Positions 47,040-59,965 of a DNA stretch of 64,000 nucleotides are shown here, piece by piece. Position numbers and translations under genes: made by a program. The DNA is from Lottia gigantea (Eukaryota; Mollusca; Gastropoda; Lottiidae): the NCBI RefSeq assembly GCF_000327385.1, contig NW_008710694.1:942450-1006449 (forward strand), read 5' to 3'. The stretch's first letter is position 1; each line of letters starts with the position of its first letter. The notes beneath the pieces are model-generated. The model was given only the letters and a program-made list of their open reading frames with translations. It searched no databases and was not told the origin of the DNA.

Positions 47040-48300
47040 ACGAATACAACGCCCACCTCCACTCGGTGTACATGACAACGACAAATCAGAACCCACAGAA
47101 CATGTAGGTGAACTGGCTCAATGAAGTAAGAATGTGTATTGAAACACGACAGGCACGGAGTTCTCCGTAATTCTCAATCAATAAAATGATAATGTAACCT
47201 ATAGAGAGACAGTATAACCTAGATATTACACAAACACGACACTAACTCAAAAAACCATTACAACTTCTCTTACGTAGGTGGTATTTTTCAAAAATCTTAT
47301 CTTGACAACAGTGCGGAATTCCTTCTTTTTTATAACCTGGTGAATTGTGAAATTTCTAAATCTTCAAAATATTTGTTGAATTGGCAGTTTTTAATGAAGA
47401 ATTATCATGTTTATAACAGGTGTTAATTCATGTCAATTCCTAGCACTTTAAGAGACAAAATTCACAACAAGTTAAGAGTTTTTATTTCTTTGAATCAAGC
47501 TAAAAGTTAAAACTGGTTTTAAATTTTCAACAAAATTGACGATTCCAGAAATCAAAATCAAATATTTACAAAAACTTGATTTAGGTTAAATGTTTTTATT
47601 CATTTAAGAAGTAAAAAAAAAATAAAAAAAAACCAATAAATTTTTACCGAATGCTCCATTCAAACCATATATCATCTCCAACAATAATATCTGTAAAATA
47701 ACTTACTGTTCATCCAAATTACAGTTAAATCCATTAGTTTCACCCATAAAACATCCAATTAAAAAATTTGCTACAGTAGATAAAATATCATTGCTTTATA
47801 CATTCCTCGAATGAACTTCTTTTTATGATATACACGTTCTTGACCTGCACAAATTTAATAGGATGATGACAAACACAATCAACCTTGTCAAAATCGTTCC
47901 CCTTTTATCACTCTTTTAGGTTGAAGGTTCAATAGGTTTTAAAGAAGGGTCTCAATTTTCAAAGACTGTCATTCAAATCAAAAGAGTGTTGTGTATTGTC
48001 AAGTAAAGAATAAAGGCTACAGGTCTATTAAAGTTTTTAATGAACTGTGTAAGAGATGGGAGTGTGGCTGTAGAAACACCCCTAAATGTTGACACACGGT
48101 TTCCATTCACTGATTAATCACCTTTTTCCCCTTCTCAATAAAAGAGTTGAGTACCTGTAGAAAGAACAAGAGAGTTTATACGCTAGCCAAGCCTATAGCC
48201 TTGAACAAGCTAATCTCTCAGTATGGCAAGGCGACGTGGGGCCGGCCAGTCGGCAGCTAATGTGATGGTCCATACAAAAGACAGGATGAACGTTTGTTGA
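47040..48300. other. region with scattered CpG-rich patches
   Basis: Contains the most GC-rich spot of the right half (48222-48262, with GGGGCCGGCC) and another CpG-bearing patch at 47040-47170. Possible promoter DNA; no gene shown. A plus-strand ATG at 48221 opens only 25 codons. Confidence 0.3.
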
Positions 48301-50477
48301 CAATAACTGGTGACTTCAGAGGTCAAGTATTTAGGTCACAGGTCATGTATTATATCTGTTTTCTACTACCGGAAATTACAAGCTTCCGAAATTGTTATCT
48401 TCTGAGACTTCAAGGTTAAAACGTTCTTTTTTTCTCAAAAATTTGAAATAAGTTGTATCAGTAATGAATAAATAAATTCCTGAACTCAATTGAACTCAGC
48501 TCAATGCAAATAAAATCTAATTTAGTATTCAATAAATATATTTATAAAACATTTATACTCTCTCTTCTAACCTTACAATTGAGTTAATCTTTGGAATTCA
48601 TTTGAAGAGATAAACTTAAAATTTTACTTCTCTACAAATTGGCTTTTTAAATCTAATTACATTAAGTTTAGGAAAATACAGACTTGAGAGGGAAATTACT
48701 CATATTTATCCTGTTTTGACTATTCTCTTCCTCAATCACTGATTTAAAAACCATACAAAACACAGAACAAACAGTTTTTATAATTACATTGAAAAACCAT
48801 TAACTATAATAATAAACTTCTAATGAAATTTATTAATATATCAGTAATTGTATGAAGTCTTTGATCTTTACTTTGAAGTTAAGATATTTAAGGTGAAGAT
48901 TCATTGGTTTTTATCAGACTATTTAGAGTGAGTCTGGTGTTTATTATACCACTGATAATCTGGCCATACACACAGGGCAACTTATCTAGATTTACCCCCA
49001 AAAGCATCCTCACTATGTCAAGATCTTGCAAACTCAGTCTAATACCTTGACATCATTAGCCAATTTTATACTATATAGGCAAGTCAATATATTCAGCTTA
49101 TATTTGCAGGTATTGTAGCGAGTTGGATTGTTATCTGGCATAGGTCTGAATCCTTCTCAAGATAAGAAAGCCAATTGACCAACATTTTTTAATTAGGCAT
49201 TTATTTAAAAAAATGTTTTGATTCTTACCCAAAGATCCCCTCAAGGGTTTCTTCTTTTCTCTTACTTTCAGATTATCATCAGTTTAAAAGTTTTCAGATC
49301 AACATAAAATTACTTACACACATCTTGTTTACACTTTTAAGTTCTATACCTTTGCTTACGTAACTTTGTTATTACTACAAGGTTACAACCTGTATTCTTA
49401 AAGCGAAGTCTTCAAAATATGTTGTAACCTGAGGCAACAAGAAATCTGACAATGATTGTGACATTCTACCTTCAGGATTGTGTTTTGTTTATCTTGAACT
49501 GTTATTCTCCAAATATGGCACTCGTATCTCCTTGTTTTGCAATAATTTCCAACTCTACATCTATTTAAAAGACAACTTTTTGATCCTTCAAGAACCAATA
49601 TTTCAGTAATGTTGAAAGAGGATTACAAATATGACAAAACATGTTATCAGTAGTACGTAATTTAGCCTTTCATATAGAGCTTATATAAAACAACACTTGA
49701 CAGCATAAGATAAATAGTTTAAAAGTGACATCAATAAAAAGGAAGAGAGTAAAAACATAAAAGTGAACTTTGACCTGGCACAAGTCTGCTGTCAAACTTG
49801 AATGAAAAGCAACTCTAGTATGATGTAGTGTTAGATTGAGGCTAGATAAACAATGGTACAGTCTGGTATCTGTAGAACAGGAAGGAGTGGGTGGTTTATG
49901 AATTTAATACCAGAATACCTTGTTTTTATTTTTAAGGGATTGGAAAGAGGCTTTTCTCCCTTTTTCACATATATCAAGGCTATTTATTTTGTCTTTTTGC
50001 ATCATTCCAAGTTTCCTCCAGATGTTTGTAGTTCCTGTTATTATAGAAAGGCTTGAATGTCATATGTCAATGTTTCAAAAGCTACTAATTATAATAATGA
50101 TGAAATGTAATTCAAAGTTTGAATGGTGTAAATCAGTTGTCATTGTCCCTATTAAATATAAAAAGTTTAAAAAACCTCTAAACAATCCTATTAAATCATC
50201 ACTCAATATTGTTAGGAATTTGATAAGAGACAATTACTAGATTGATCACTGATCGTGTTTTACAGATTACTTCCTACATTCAGTTTCAAAAACAAAACAG
50301 TTTCATAACCTACAATTACCACCATTCAAATGAATATCATGTGGACAAAACAACCTGATTTGTTAGACAATCCTAATTAGCACTTAAATACATTCTCTTG
50401 GAATAAAAATATATGCATTTTCAATAGAATTTGATGTCAATAAACCTTATGTAGATTTGACATTTTTTATATCACAG
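48301..50477. other. non-coding region
   Basis: AT-rich. ORFs at 49398-49598 (minus) and 49853-50240 (plus, two frames) have no recognisable domain. A short stretch near 50020-50050 ('agttcctgttattatagaaa') resembles one near 62185-62200 in reverse, hinting at an old dispersed repeat. Confidence 0.4.
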
Positions 50478-50583
50478 AGTTGACTGTCCTAATTATCAAA
50501 CGAGATTGTGCCAAGACCTTTGCCGAAATTGTACCGGACAATGTCCGTGTCCGGAAGCTTGTTTCAAGCCTTGTGTCACATAG
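50478..50583 (+). CDS. candidate terminal exon of a cysteine-rich peptide
   Basis: A strong acceptor (gacattttttatatcacag) is followed, in phase 2, by 34 codons and TAG at 50581-50583. The reading contains eight cysteines spaced C-x7-C-x3-C-x2-C-x3-C-x-C-x3-C-x3-C (VDCPNYQTRLC, QDLCRNCTGQ, CPCPEACFKPCVT). The segment is much more GC-rich than its AT-rich surroundings, as expected of an exon. Such density of cysteine is typical of small secreted disulfide-rich peptides. I recognise no family, and no signal-peptide exon could be identified upstream. It lies antisense to the presumed KDM6 transcript. It could be a decayed exon copy. Confidence 0.35.
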
Positions 50584-50855
50584 AGTTAAATGTCTCAATT
50601 ATTCGTATGTAATAATATAGGAAATGTTGCCATATATACAACTCAATATAGATCATATATTCATATTCCACCAACCCATCTAATATGATATCATTATTAA
50701 TAGTATATTGCATAATAATTGTGGTATATATGGTCACATCTGTTAGGAGTTTAGATATACATCAATCAGCATTTTGATATACACCAGTAAGCAATATAAT
50801 ATCTACCATTCAGCAATATATCATACACCAGTTAGCAAAACAATATACACCAGCT

Positions 50856-52690
50856 AACATTATGATATACACCATTCATTGTGATATACTATTCAGCATT
50901 ATGATATGCTATTCAGTACTATGATATACTAATCAGTATTATGATATACTATTCAGCATTATGATATACTATTAAGCATTATAATATACTATTCAGTATT
51001 ATGATATACTATTCAGTACTATGATATACTATTCAGCATTGTGATATACTATTCAGTACTATGATATACTATTCAGCATTGTGATATACTATTCAGTACT
51101 ATGATATACTATTCAGCATTGTGATATACTATTCAGTACTATGATATACTATTCAGCATTGTGATATACTATTCAGTACTATGATATACTATTCAGTATT
51201 GTAATATACTATTCAGTACTATGATATACTATTCAGCATTGTGATATACTATTCAGTATTATGATATACTATTCTGTACTATGATATACTATTCAGCATT
51301 ATGATATACTATTCAGTATTATGATATACTATTCAGCATTGTGATATACTAATCAGTACTATGATATACTATTCAGTATTATGATATACTATTCAGTATT
51401 ATGATATACTATTCAGTATTATGATATACTATTCAGCATTGTGATATACTATTCAGTACTATGATATACTATTCAGCATTGTGATATACTATTCAGTACT
51501 ATGATATACTATTCAGTATTATGATATACTATTCAGCATTGTGATATACTATTCAGTATTATGATATACTATTCAGCATTGTGATATACTATTCAGCATT
51601 ATGATATACTATTCAGTACTATGATATACTATTCAGTACTATGATATACTATTCAGTATTATGATATACTATTCAGCATTGTGATATACTATTCAGTACT
51701 ATGATATACTATTCAGCATTGTGATATACTATTCAGTACTATGATATACTAATCAGTATTATGATATACTATTCAGTATTGTGATATACTATTCAGTATT
51801 GTGATATACTATTCAGTACTATGATATACTATTCAGCATTGTGATATACTATTCAGTACTATGATATACTATTCAGTACTATGATACTATTCAGCATTAT
51901 GATATACTAATCAGTATTATGATATACTATTCAGTATTATGATATACTAATCAGTAATATGATATACTATTCAGTACTATGATATACTATTCAGCATTGT
52001 GATATACTATTCAGTACTATGATATACTATTCAGTATTATAATATACTATTCAGTATTATGATATACTATTCAGTACTATGATATACTATTCAGCATTGT
52101 GATATACTATTCAGTACTATGATATACTATTCAGCATTGTGATATACTATTCAGTATTATGATATACTAATCAGTAATATGATATACTATTCAGTACTAT
52201 GATATACTATTCAGTACTATGATATACTATTCAGCATTGTGATATACTATTCAGTACTATGATATACTATTCAGCATTGTGATATACTATTCAGTACTAT
52301 GATATACTAATCAGCATTATGATATACTATTCAGTACTAAGATATACTAATCAGTATTATGATATACTATTAGGCATTGTGATATACTATTCAGTATTGT
52401 AATATACTATTCAGTATTATGATATACTATTCAGCATTGTGATATACTATTCAGCATTGTGATATACTATTCAGCATTGTGATATACTAATCAGTAATAT
52501 GATATACTATTCAGTACTATGATATACTATTCAGTACTGTGATATACTATTCAGCATTGTGATATACTATTCAGTACTATGATATACTATTCAGCATTAT
52601 GATATACTATTCAGTATTATGATATACTATTCAGTATTGTGATATACTATTCAGTATTATGATATACTCTTCAGTATTGTGATATACACC
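50856..52690. repeat. 20-bp satellite, about 90 units, with 40-bp dimer pattern
   Basis: Unit gatatactattcagtactat (20 bp). Over long stretches units alternate between '...cagcattgt' and '...cagtactat' types, so the working unit is a 40-bp dimer. One short deletion near 51885 shifts the register. Flanked on both sides by 'gatatacaccagtaagcaata', the likely ancestral unique sequence. Confidence 0.96.
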
Positions 52691-53739
52691 AGTAAGCAAT
52701 ATTAGTAGTATTGTCTATCTATCCTATTAGACTAGATTAACTAGGTCATATCAGGTAATTCAACCTTGATATTCATAGATAACTCAGTAACTTACAGTAT
52801 GACATATATTAGTTATAGTCTGCAGTCATCTAAAGTCTTACCAAACCAACAGATTTTTGTCTGCATAATATCTTTATATACAAATATAATATTTCTATGT
52901 CTGGTTGGAATAGCTTAAGATTACTATTAAATAAAATTATTACTGGGATAAAGCAAAGCACAAAACATGTTATACAAATTAAAACAACCCCTCTCTAAAA
53001 AAATGGTTTTTGCATGATGTTCAGCTATTAATTTTGAGTTCTTTGAAGAACATCACAAAATATGTCATATGATGTAAGATAGTAAAGTAATATGTTATTG
53101 GGATTTAATAGGATATCAAATAACCATGAACATTCAGGAAAATAAAATTACGCATCAGGTATAATAACCTTAACTTCACATACAAGATATATTGAGAAAA
53201 ACAACAGAAGTGACCCAAATACCATAATAAAAACATACTGTCCATTATCTGTCCATATTGACCATTACAGGTTATATTTACTCAGTGATCACAGCCACCA
53301 TCTTGAATTCCAGCCTATTTGGCCAGTGGCCAGTGGAGAGAGAGTTGATTTAAGAGTGGTGAGTGAAGTTCATGTGAAGGTCAGTATAGTGTAGCTGACC
53401 ACCTGATAAAACTATTACAAACTAACTTTAATGGCTTCTCTGTTTTTGTACTTTTAACTTGTTGTTTGTACAATACAACCTTTATTTCAGAGTGCATGCT
53501 AAGGACCAGATGAATAAACAGTGATGTGTCCATTTCTTTAAATCATTCAACATTTGTGACCAAACAGGAATGCATAAAATCATTCTCTTTTCTATTTCAT
53601 TAAGCCAAAATCTCTTTGAAATTTTGGTTCACTGTGATTTGTTTTACTATGCTGCATCATTTTTTTCACACATTCAACTTCAAAGGTCTATGCCATGAGG
53701 GTTACTGTCTGCATCTATTTTGGACTTCATGTCATTTGC
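52691..53739. other. non-coding region
   Basis: No exon recognised. Plain AT-rich DNA up to a SINE. Confidence 0.45.
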
Positions 53740-53930
53740 TTGTTTAGGTTGAACAAATAGTGATTATAGGTTCTAATCTCGGCCAGCGTCTGAATGCCTG
53801 GTGACCTTGAATTAATTTAGTCATCTTTCCTCATTATTCCAGTCGACCCAGCTGTAAATGAGTAGAGATAATGGAGGAGAGATCAATGTAAGAAGTTTGG
53901 CCAAGGACCAGCTGGTAGAAAGGATCCTCA
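53740..53930 (+). mobile_element. tRNA-derived SINE, family 1, copy 2
   Basis: 'ataggttctaatctcggcca' (B-box-like), 'cgacccagctgtaaatgag', 'gagatcaatgtaagaagttt', 'ggccaaggaccagctgg' and 'aaaggatcct' follow the same order as the minus copy at 10692-10900. Confidence 0.75.
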
Positions 53931-54344
53931 TGAACTAATTATCCTTAAAAAATGATTGTTTCTTTCTAAACAGTTGAAACATTTGATTTGTAATTTGATC
54001 GTAACTTCAAGATGAAAGCAGTAACAAAGAAAAATCTCACAATCCATCAAATAATCTAAAATATTTCCAAGATCAATGTAAAAGTTACAATAATACAAAT
54101 ATCAATTATGATTAATGACATTGTAATGTCAAATTCCAAGTGGCATTAACAAAATATCATAGAATATTTAATTATTATAATGAAGGAGGTCAATATTAGG
54201 GTAATAACATCCAGTTTCAGGATCTGTTTTGACCTCCAACAATAGAGAGTATGAATACAGACCAGTATTTCCATAATAAACAATAAGATCAGAGAATCAA
54301 GGGAAGATAATCTGTCTCTAGAGGACTGTGGTCATTCCATACAA

Positions 54345-55052
54345 TATTTTAATGTTACCATCAACCAACACTGACTTCTTACACCATTATCATATTACCT
54401 TCATCCAACACTGACTTCTTACACTACTATTATATTACCATTAACCAACACTGACTTCTTACAATACTATTATATTACCATTAACCAACACTGACTTCTT
54501 ACACTACTATCATATTACCATTAACCAACACTGACTTCTTACACTACTATCATATTACCATTAACCAACACTGACTTCTTACACTACTATTATATTACCA
54601 TTAACCAACACTGACTTCTTACACTACTATTATATTACCATTAACCAACACTGACTTCTTACACTACTATCATTTTACCATTAACCAACACTGACTTCTG
54701 ACACTACTATTATATTACCATTAACCAACACTGACTTCTTACACTACTATTATATTACCCTCAACCAACACTGACTTCTGACAGTACTATCATATTACCA
54801 TTAACCAACACTGACTTCTTACACTACTATTATATTACCATTAACCAACACTGACTTCTTACACTACTATCATATTACCATCAACCAACACTGACTTCTT
54901 GCACTACTATCATATTACCATCAACCAACACTGACATCTTGCACTAATATCATATTACCATCAACCAACACTGACTTCTTGCACTACCATATTACCATCA
55001 ACCAACACTGACTTCTTACACTACCATCATATAACAATCAACCAACACTGAC
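54345..55052. repeat. 40-bp minisatellite, about 17-18 units
   Basis: Unit accattaaccaacactgact+tcttacactactattatatt. Units differ mainly at a c/t in 'atcat/attat' and a t/c in 'accatTaacc'. The right-hand units share a 'cttgcacta' variant, and one is shortened. Confidence 0.95.
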
Positions 55053-55375
55053 TTCTTTGTTAAAACTAGCACACAGCAAGTCATGATTTTTAATGACAGA
55101 CAAAACACACTTTCAGGATTTCTTTAAACAAACATGTTACAGATATAACACACTTTTATGGCATGTTAATGGTTTTAGTTTTCATAATTCAATAATTGAA
55201 TTTGATTGCATACAGCTTTCAGACAGTTCTTGGATACATGCAGATTCTTTCAAGATATTAATATTTATTATAAGTGTTCATGACAAGAACATTTTGACAA
55301 GAGAAATACTGCCATAAAGACATTTTCTTGGTTGCAAGAAACTTTTAAGAGATTAAATTTTGATTCTGTAAGTGT

Positions 55376-55840
55376 TTATAGACAAATGACTATACCATTC
55401 TGACCACAGAAAACTGCCATCATGTATTCAAACTTTTTTTTAAGAACATGCTTACATGCAAAAACTTTTAAGAGATTAAATTCACTATATAAAACATACT
55501 TTTTCAACAGAGAACTGCCATTGGGCAATGCACAGTATTGTGTAGTTGGAAGTATCCATGGGAAGGGACCATGTAAACCAAAAGTAGACAAGATGTGAGG
55601 TTTAAGATTTACTGTAAAGAAATCATCAGAAAAGTCAATGTTTTTGTAGGTGCAGTATGTTTTTATATCCAGCAGCTGGTTAAAGCAGCAGAAAGTTTCA
55701 CATGTTTTAACTATAACCACCCTAAGATACACATTAAAAACATCAAGTTTCCCATGACAGGCTCTGATTGATAGTGTCACATATGTCACAGTGTCATGAG
55801 AAAAAATAGCTGGTATTCCCATTCTCATTTCACTTAACAA
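55376..55840 (-). other. unrecognised 154-codon ORF
   Basis: An uninterrupted minus-strand ORF outside any tandem repeat, long for DNA this AT-rich. It contains MRMGIPAIFSHDTVTYVTLS, HGPFPWILPTTQYCALPNGS and a C-terminal CGQNGIVICL. I recognise no domain, signal peptide or family. It could be a fragment of an old element or gene, or chance. No splice context ties it to KDM6. Confidence 0.2.
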
Positions 55841-57572
55841 ATTTCATAGCAATATCAGAAATCATCCAATCTATAGTGCATTATATCAATATTACAAAAT
55901 TTAAGTGAGTGGAAAGAAGGATTGTTACATGAAATATCATATAGCATCCATAACCCCTTGTGTTGTGTCATGGACAAGCAAGTATTCTGAGAAATCTTTC
56001 AATTTTGGTAAACCTCTTGAGGCACATTTAACAGTTCTTATATCAAGTAGTTCTCAGAACTGTTTCCTGTGCATGCCTTGTAAGCTCTTCTGAAGAATTT
56101 CATCATAAAAATACTCAAAGGCATCACAATCTTCCTAATTTGATCCAGCAATGACACTTGTAAAAGTTTTTACTGCAATTAAGTAAAACATAATAACCTA
56201 AAATTTCTTATGTATCTAGGGTTTTGTAGAGCAAGCAAAAGCCCTTACTTGATCTATCTTATATCAAGGGTGGTGCAATCATTTTTTTGAGTAGTATTTA
56301 TATTTTTTTTCATGGAAAGCTGACAGCAGCTGTTAGATGGTAAACTAAAATCTATAGTTTATTTCTTTCTTTTCATAAAATAAAACAAGAAATACTTTAT
56401 CCTCGATACATATTTTATTAAAGAATATTTTATGAAAGAGTAGTTCATGAAAGAAGGAAACCATTAAGCTTCAATGACATTTTACATTAATAAAATATTT
56501 TCACTGTTAAAATAGTCTTAAATCAATTGTAGAGATATATAGAAATTTAAAACAAAACATGTTGTTCCTGTGAGTTATCTCACAGCATGAAACTCTGTGT
56601 AACAACACGTGTCAAGTTGTGTTTTAATATTTCTAAATGACAGTTTATATAAGAAAGTATGAACCAGTATTTTAATAAAGAAAGTATCTTATCTAGAGTC
56701 TAAGATTTAATTTAACTAATTACTGGTCTAAGTATTTTATTGTATAGATGTCAACTAAGGTGAATGGTCTATAATAGTTAGTATGACATGCTCTACTGAC
56801 ACCAAGCTATTTCTTTATACCCTTTACATCATACCCCAATACCCTTGTCTTTATTAAGGTCACAAGTCACCAGACCAAGACCTTAGTTCGGTTTCACAAT
56901 CACTTGCCAACAAAAGGAATTTAAAACATTACAATATTTATTGAACTGTGATAACCTAGCAATGCATACTTTGTCAATGAGTTAGAAGCTCTTTAAGCTG
57001 GTTAAGATGCAGTTAGCTAGCCTAGAAATCTTTTACTTATCATTGGCAGTATCTGGAATTTCATGGTGTTAAAGGGGTTCAAATTATCCCTCTGTATGGT
57101 CATCAAAAATTCTATTGGTCCATCTAAATCCTAATAGAGATTGATCAGCTGGCGGTCAAGATTATGTTGGATTTTAACATTCGCTGTTCTAATTGAAATT
57201 AAATGCTAGTCTAATTTACCATGAAAAGTGCTTACTTGGTGTTTTTAATCTGGAGCCTGAAACTCCATGTCATTAAGACAACTTTAAGACAGATCAATAG
57301 ATCAATAATCTTAGTATTGATTATATATCAAGACCCAAGATAAACTATTGTTGACAATATAATTATCATACTAGCATAAAGATTCATCACAGAACTCAGG
57401 TAAAACCATAAACTGGTCTGCTATTCCATCTGAAGCTTTGCCCTGATGTACAAGTCAGATTGGTTATCACCTTGACAATGACTGGATGAAAGTCTAATCT
57501 ACTGTTCTTTATAACACAAGCCAAGGAAATGACCAGCATTACTGAAGATATTCAAACGAGGTTGCAATGCAA
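55841..57572. other. non-coding region
   Basis: Nothing recognised beyond AT-rich sequence. Confidence 0.4.
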
Positions 57573-57650
57573 AATATGCCCACTTACCAAAAATTTCCAG
57601 TCTGTCAAGGGCTGTAACTCTCTATATATTTGTTGGACAGTGCTCAGATT
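57573..57650 (+). mobile_element. 5' fragment of the TATACGCCCAC element
   Basis: 'aatatgcccacttacc' resembles the left terminal repeat of 17397-17899 and is followed by 'caagggctgtaactct'. The splice-donor-like 'TTTG|GTAAGTGGGC' on the minus strand is part of this terminus. Confidence 0.45.
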
Positions 57651-59785
57651 TGAACCCAACCATCATTTAAAGCTTCACATCAAAACAAACCTTGCACAGA
57701 ATTAGATCACAGACGTCATAACTTATGAATGTTTATTTAGTAAACAATAATAAAATAAGGAGATCAGGACTGTATCATATATATATAACATTCAATATCT
57801 GAATAACAGTACCTAAATAAGTATAATTTATATGATGTATATATTTATCTGGGTATTATAAAGATATTCTATTATACTTAATGTGCAATGCAATATAAAA
57901 AGATAAAATCTAAAATTGCCTGTCATCCTTCACAACCTGTACAAAGCATATCAACATAAGAAATAAGATGACGTATTTTAAACACTATTGTATATCCTGG
58001 ACATTAACTGCTATATTTGTGCATTATTTTTAGTGCAAATTCATCATTCATCATTCATTTCAAATCTTAATATATAAGTATACGCCATATTTATCAATTA
58101 AACTAAGGTGAAAAATACCAAAATCTAAAAATTATCTCTTTAAAAACTGTTTAAACTATACAGGTCCTTCTCTATGGAACCCTCTACCGTTACTATTAGA
58201 TTTTCTACTAACATAAAACCTTTAGAAAAAATGTATCCAAATGTATACACATCCATTCATAACCAAATTTGAAATATACAGGTAATTATTTATATAATCT
58301 TATTAAATTCCCCTACCACCTGTCAGCAAATAGCCTTTACATTCTTTATTTTGTTTTTCATAATTTATGTCCATACCATTATATTATTTGATATGTATTA
58401 ATTTATATGTTAATTTTCACAGGGCAAAATTGTAAAGAGGCCTTGGACCTAATTTTTTACCCTTGTAATTTAAGATTTTATTATTATTATTATTATCATT
58501 ATCAAACCAGCAATCTTTACTGACAGTTTTGATCTGTAACACAGCATAAAATATGCTCTTGTCCATATCCTGTACTTGTAAATTCTGACTATCAGGCTAG
58601 CTAATTCTGACAATCAAGTTACTGACAATCAGAGTAACATGTTTAAAATATTCTGAAAATCAGCTTGACATGTTCTGATAAGCAGGTTGGCAAATTCTGA
58701 ATTCTTTCATCTGACAAAAAAAGTTGCAAATTGTAACAATCAGGATTCTGACAATAAGGCTACCAAATTCTGACTTCTGACTTACAGCTGAGGCTCTAAC
58801 AATCAGGTTGGAAGTAGGTTAGCTAGAAATCTGATGAAGGTTAGAATTTCCATTCATGCTGTTGTACAAAGTAACATCTGGTTCCAGTGAGAAATAATCA
58901 ATTCAAAACATGTCACTTGCACACACATTCGATACTAAACATGCATGTCCAGGCTTGATCTACTTGAATACTTTCTGCATGTTGTATAGTGCAAGTTTGA
59001 TAAGGGAGATAAGATAGGTGACTTTAATTACCTTAATATCTCTCTAATTCTTCCTCAAACAACCCTCATTTATTCCTTATCTTTCACTCCAACCCCAGAC
59101 CTAGAAATAACCACCATTACAACTCCACTACTACCATTCTACGACCATCCAACTCTCTTCATTTACATTCACAATCAATATCACAGACTTTATTATCCAG
59201 TCACACTTTAACAATCAAGCCTAGGACATCCAGACACTCCAACTCACTATTTAACATAAAAATGACAATGAAGTGAATTAACTTGTAGCTGGAGGGTACT
59301 TAAGGGTAAAATTGTTTGTTTAAATCTCAATAACAACATGTTAAGTAACAGAATTTTCCTTGCATGGGCCTTGATTACCAATTTTCTACCATTGATTAGT
59401 TTATCAAGGAAATTGTGTTGGATATAAAATCTGACATTATGTTGAAAGAGTAGATGAAAGACAATAGAAATCAGTGATGGAGACAATAGTTCAATCAACA
59501 GCATTCTTGTATCTATTGTACTGTATCTAGACTCTATACAAATCTTTTTTTAAAATTTCAAAACTTGAAAGAATGAAAATCAATCAATTTTAATTACGAA
59601 ATATCTTGCGTAAAAAGAATATTTGAAAGGCCAATTTCAAAATTTCTAATTAAAATCAATAGAAATTGTCTAGAATATATTTCAGATAATATACTTATTA
59701 ATTATGAACTAATTTCATATAAAAATCTTTTAATATTAATGAATGATACACCCACACCAGTTTTAGTTCTCATTTCACCGTACTA
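57651..59785. other. non-coding region
   Basis: No gene recognised. A zone at 58560-58830 repeats 'aattctgacaatcaggtt'-like phrases irregularly (a diffuse, degenerate repeat). Confidence 0.4.
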
Positions 59786-59965
59786 CCAGTAGTAGTTGAA
59801 TAGTTCAGTTGCTAGGTGATACGGTGCTGTGGGTTCGAATCCTCCTGAATGTAAGAAATATTCTATGCCTATGTGAGTGCTTCAGAGAGTTGGTCCAGTG
59901 TTAGCTCTCACCCCTCTAATTCCAATAGACTTGGATTTTCACCAAATGTTATCTTTTAACCCTTT
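59786..59965 (+). mobile_element. tRNA-derived SINE, family 2, plus copy
   Basis: Good A box tagttcagttgctagg (59801-59816) and B box gggttcgaatcc (59831-59842), followed by 'tcctgaatgtaagaaatatt', 'tggtccagtgttag' and 'ctctcacccctct'. Same order as the minus copy near 44.3 kb. It lacks a foldable acceptor stem, so it is not a tRNA gene. Confidence 0.75.

Noticed and set aside
48221-48298. Plus-strand ORF starting MARRRGAGQSAANVMV
   Set aside because: Only 25 codons to the stop and no convincing donor in it; GC-rich patch kept only as a weak promoter candidate.
50856-55052. CRISPR-like regular repeats
   Set aside because: Units are directly adjacent without unique spacers; these are eukaryotic satellites.
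57560-57660. Minus-strand donor TTTG|GTAAGTGGGC as a KDM6 exon end
   Set aside because: It is the terminus of a TATACGCCCAC element and the sequence before it has no TPR coding match.
59801-59845. Possible tRNA gene
   Set aside because: A and B boxes are present but no acceptor stem or anticodon arm folds; the sequence continues as a SINE body.
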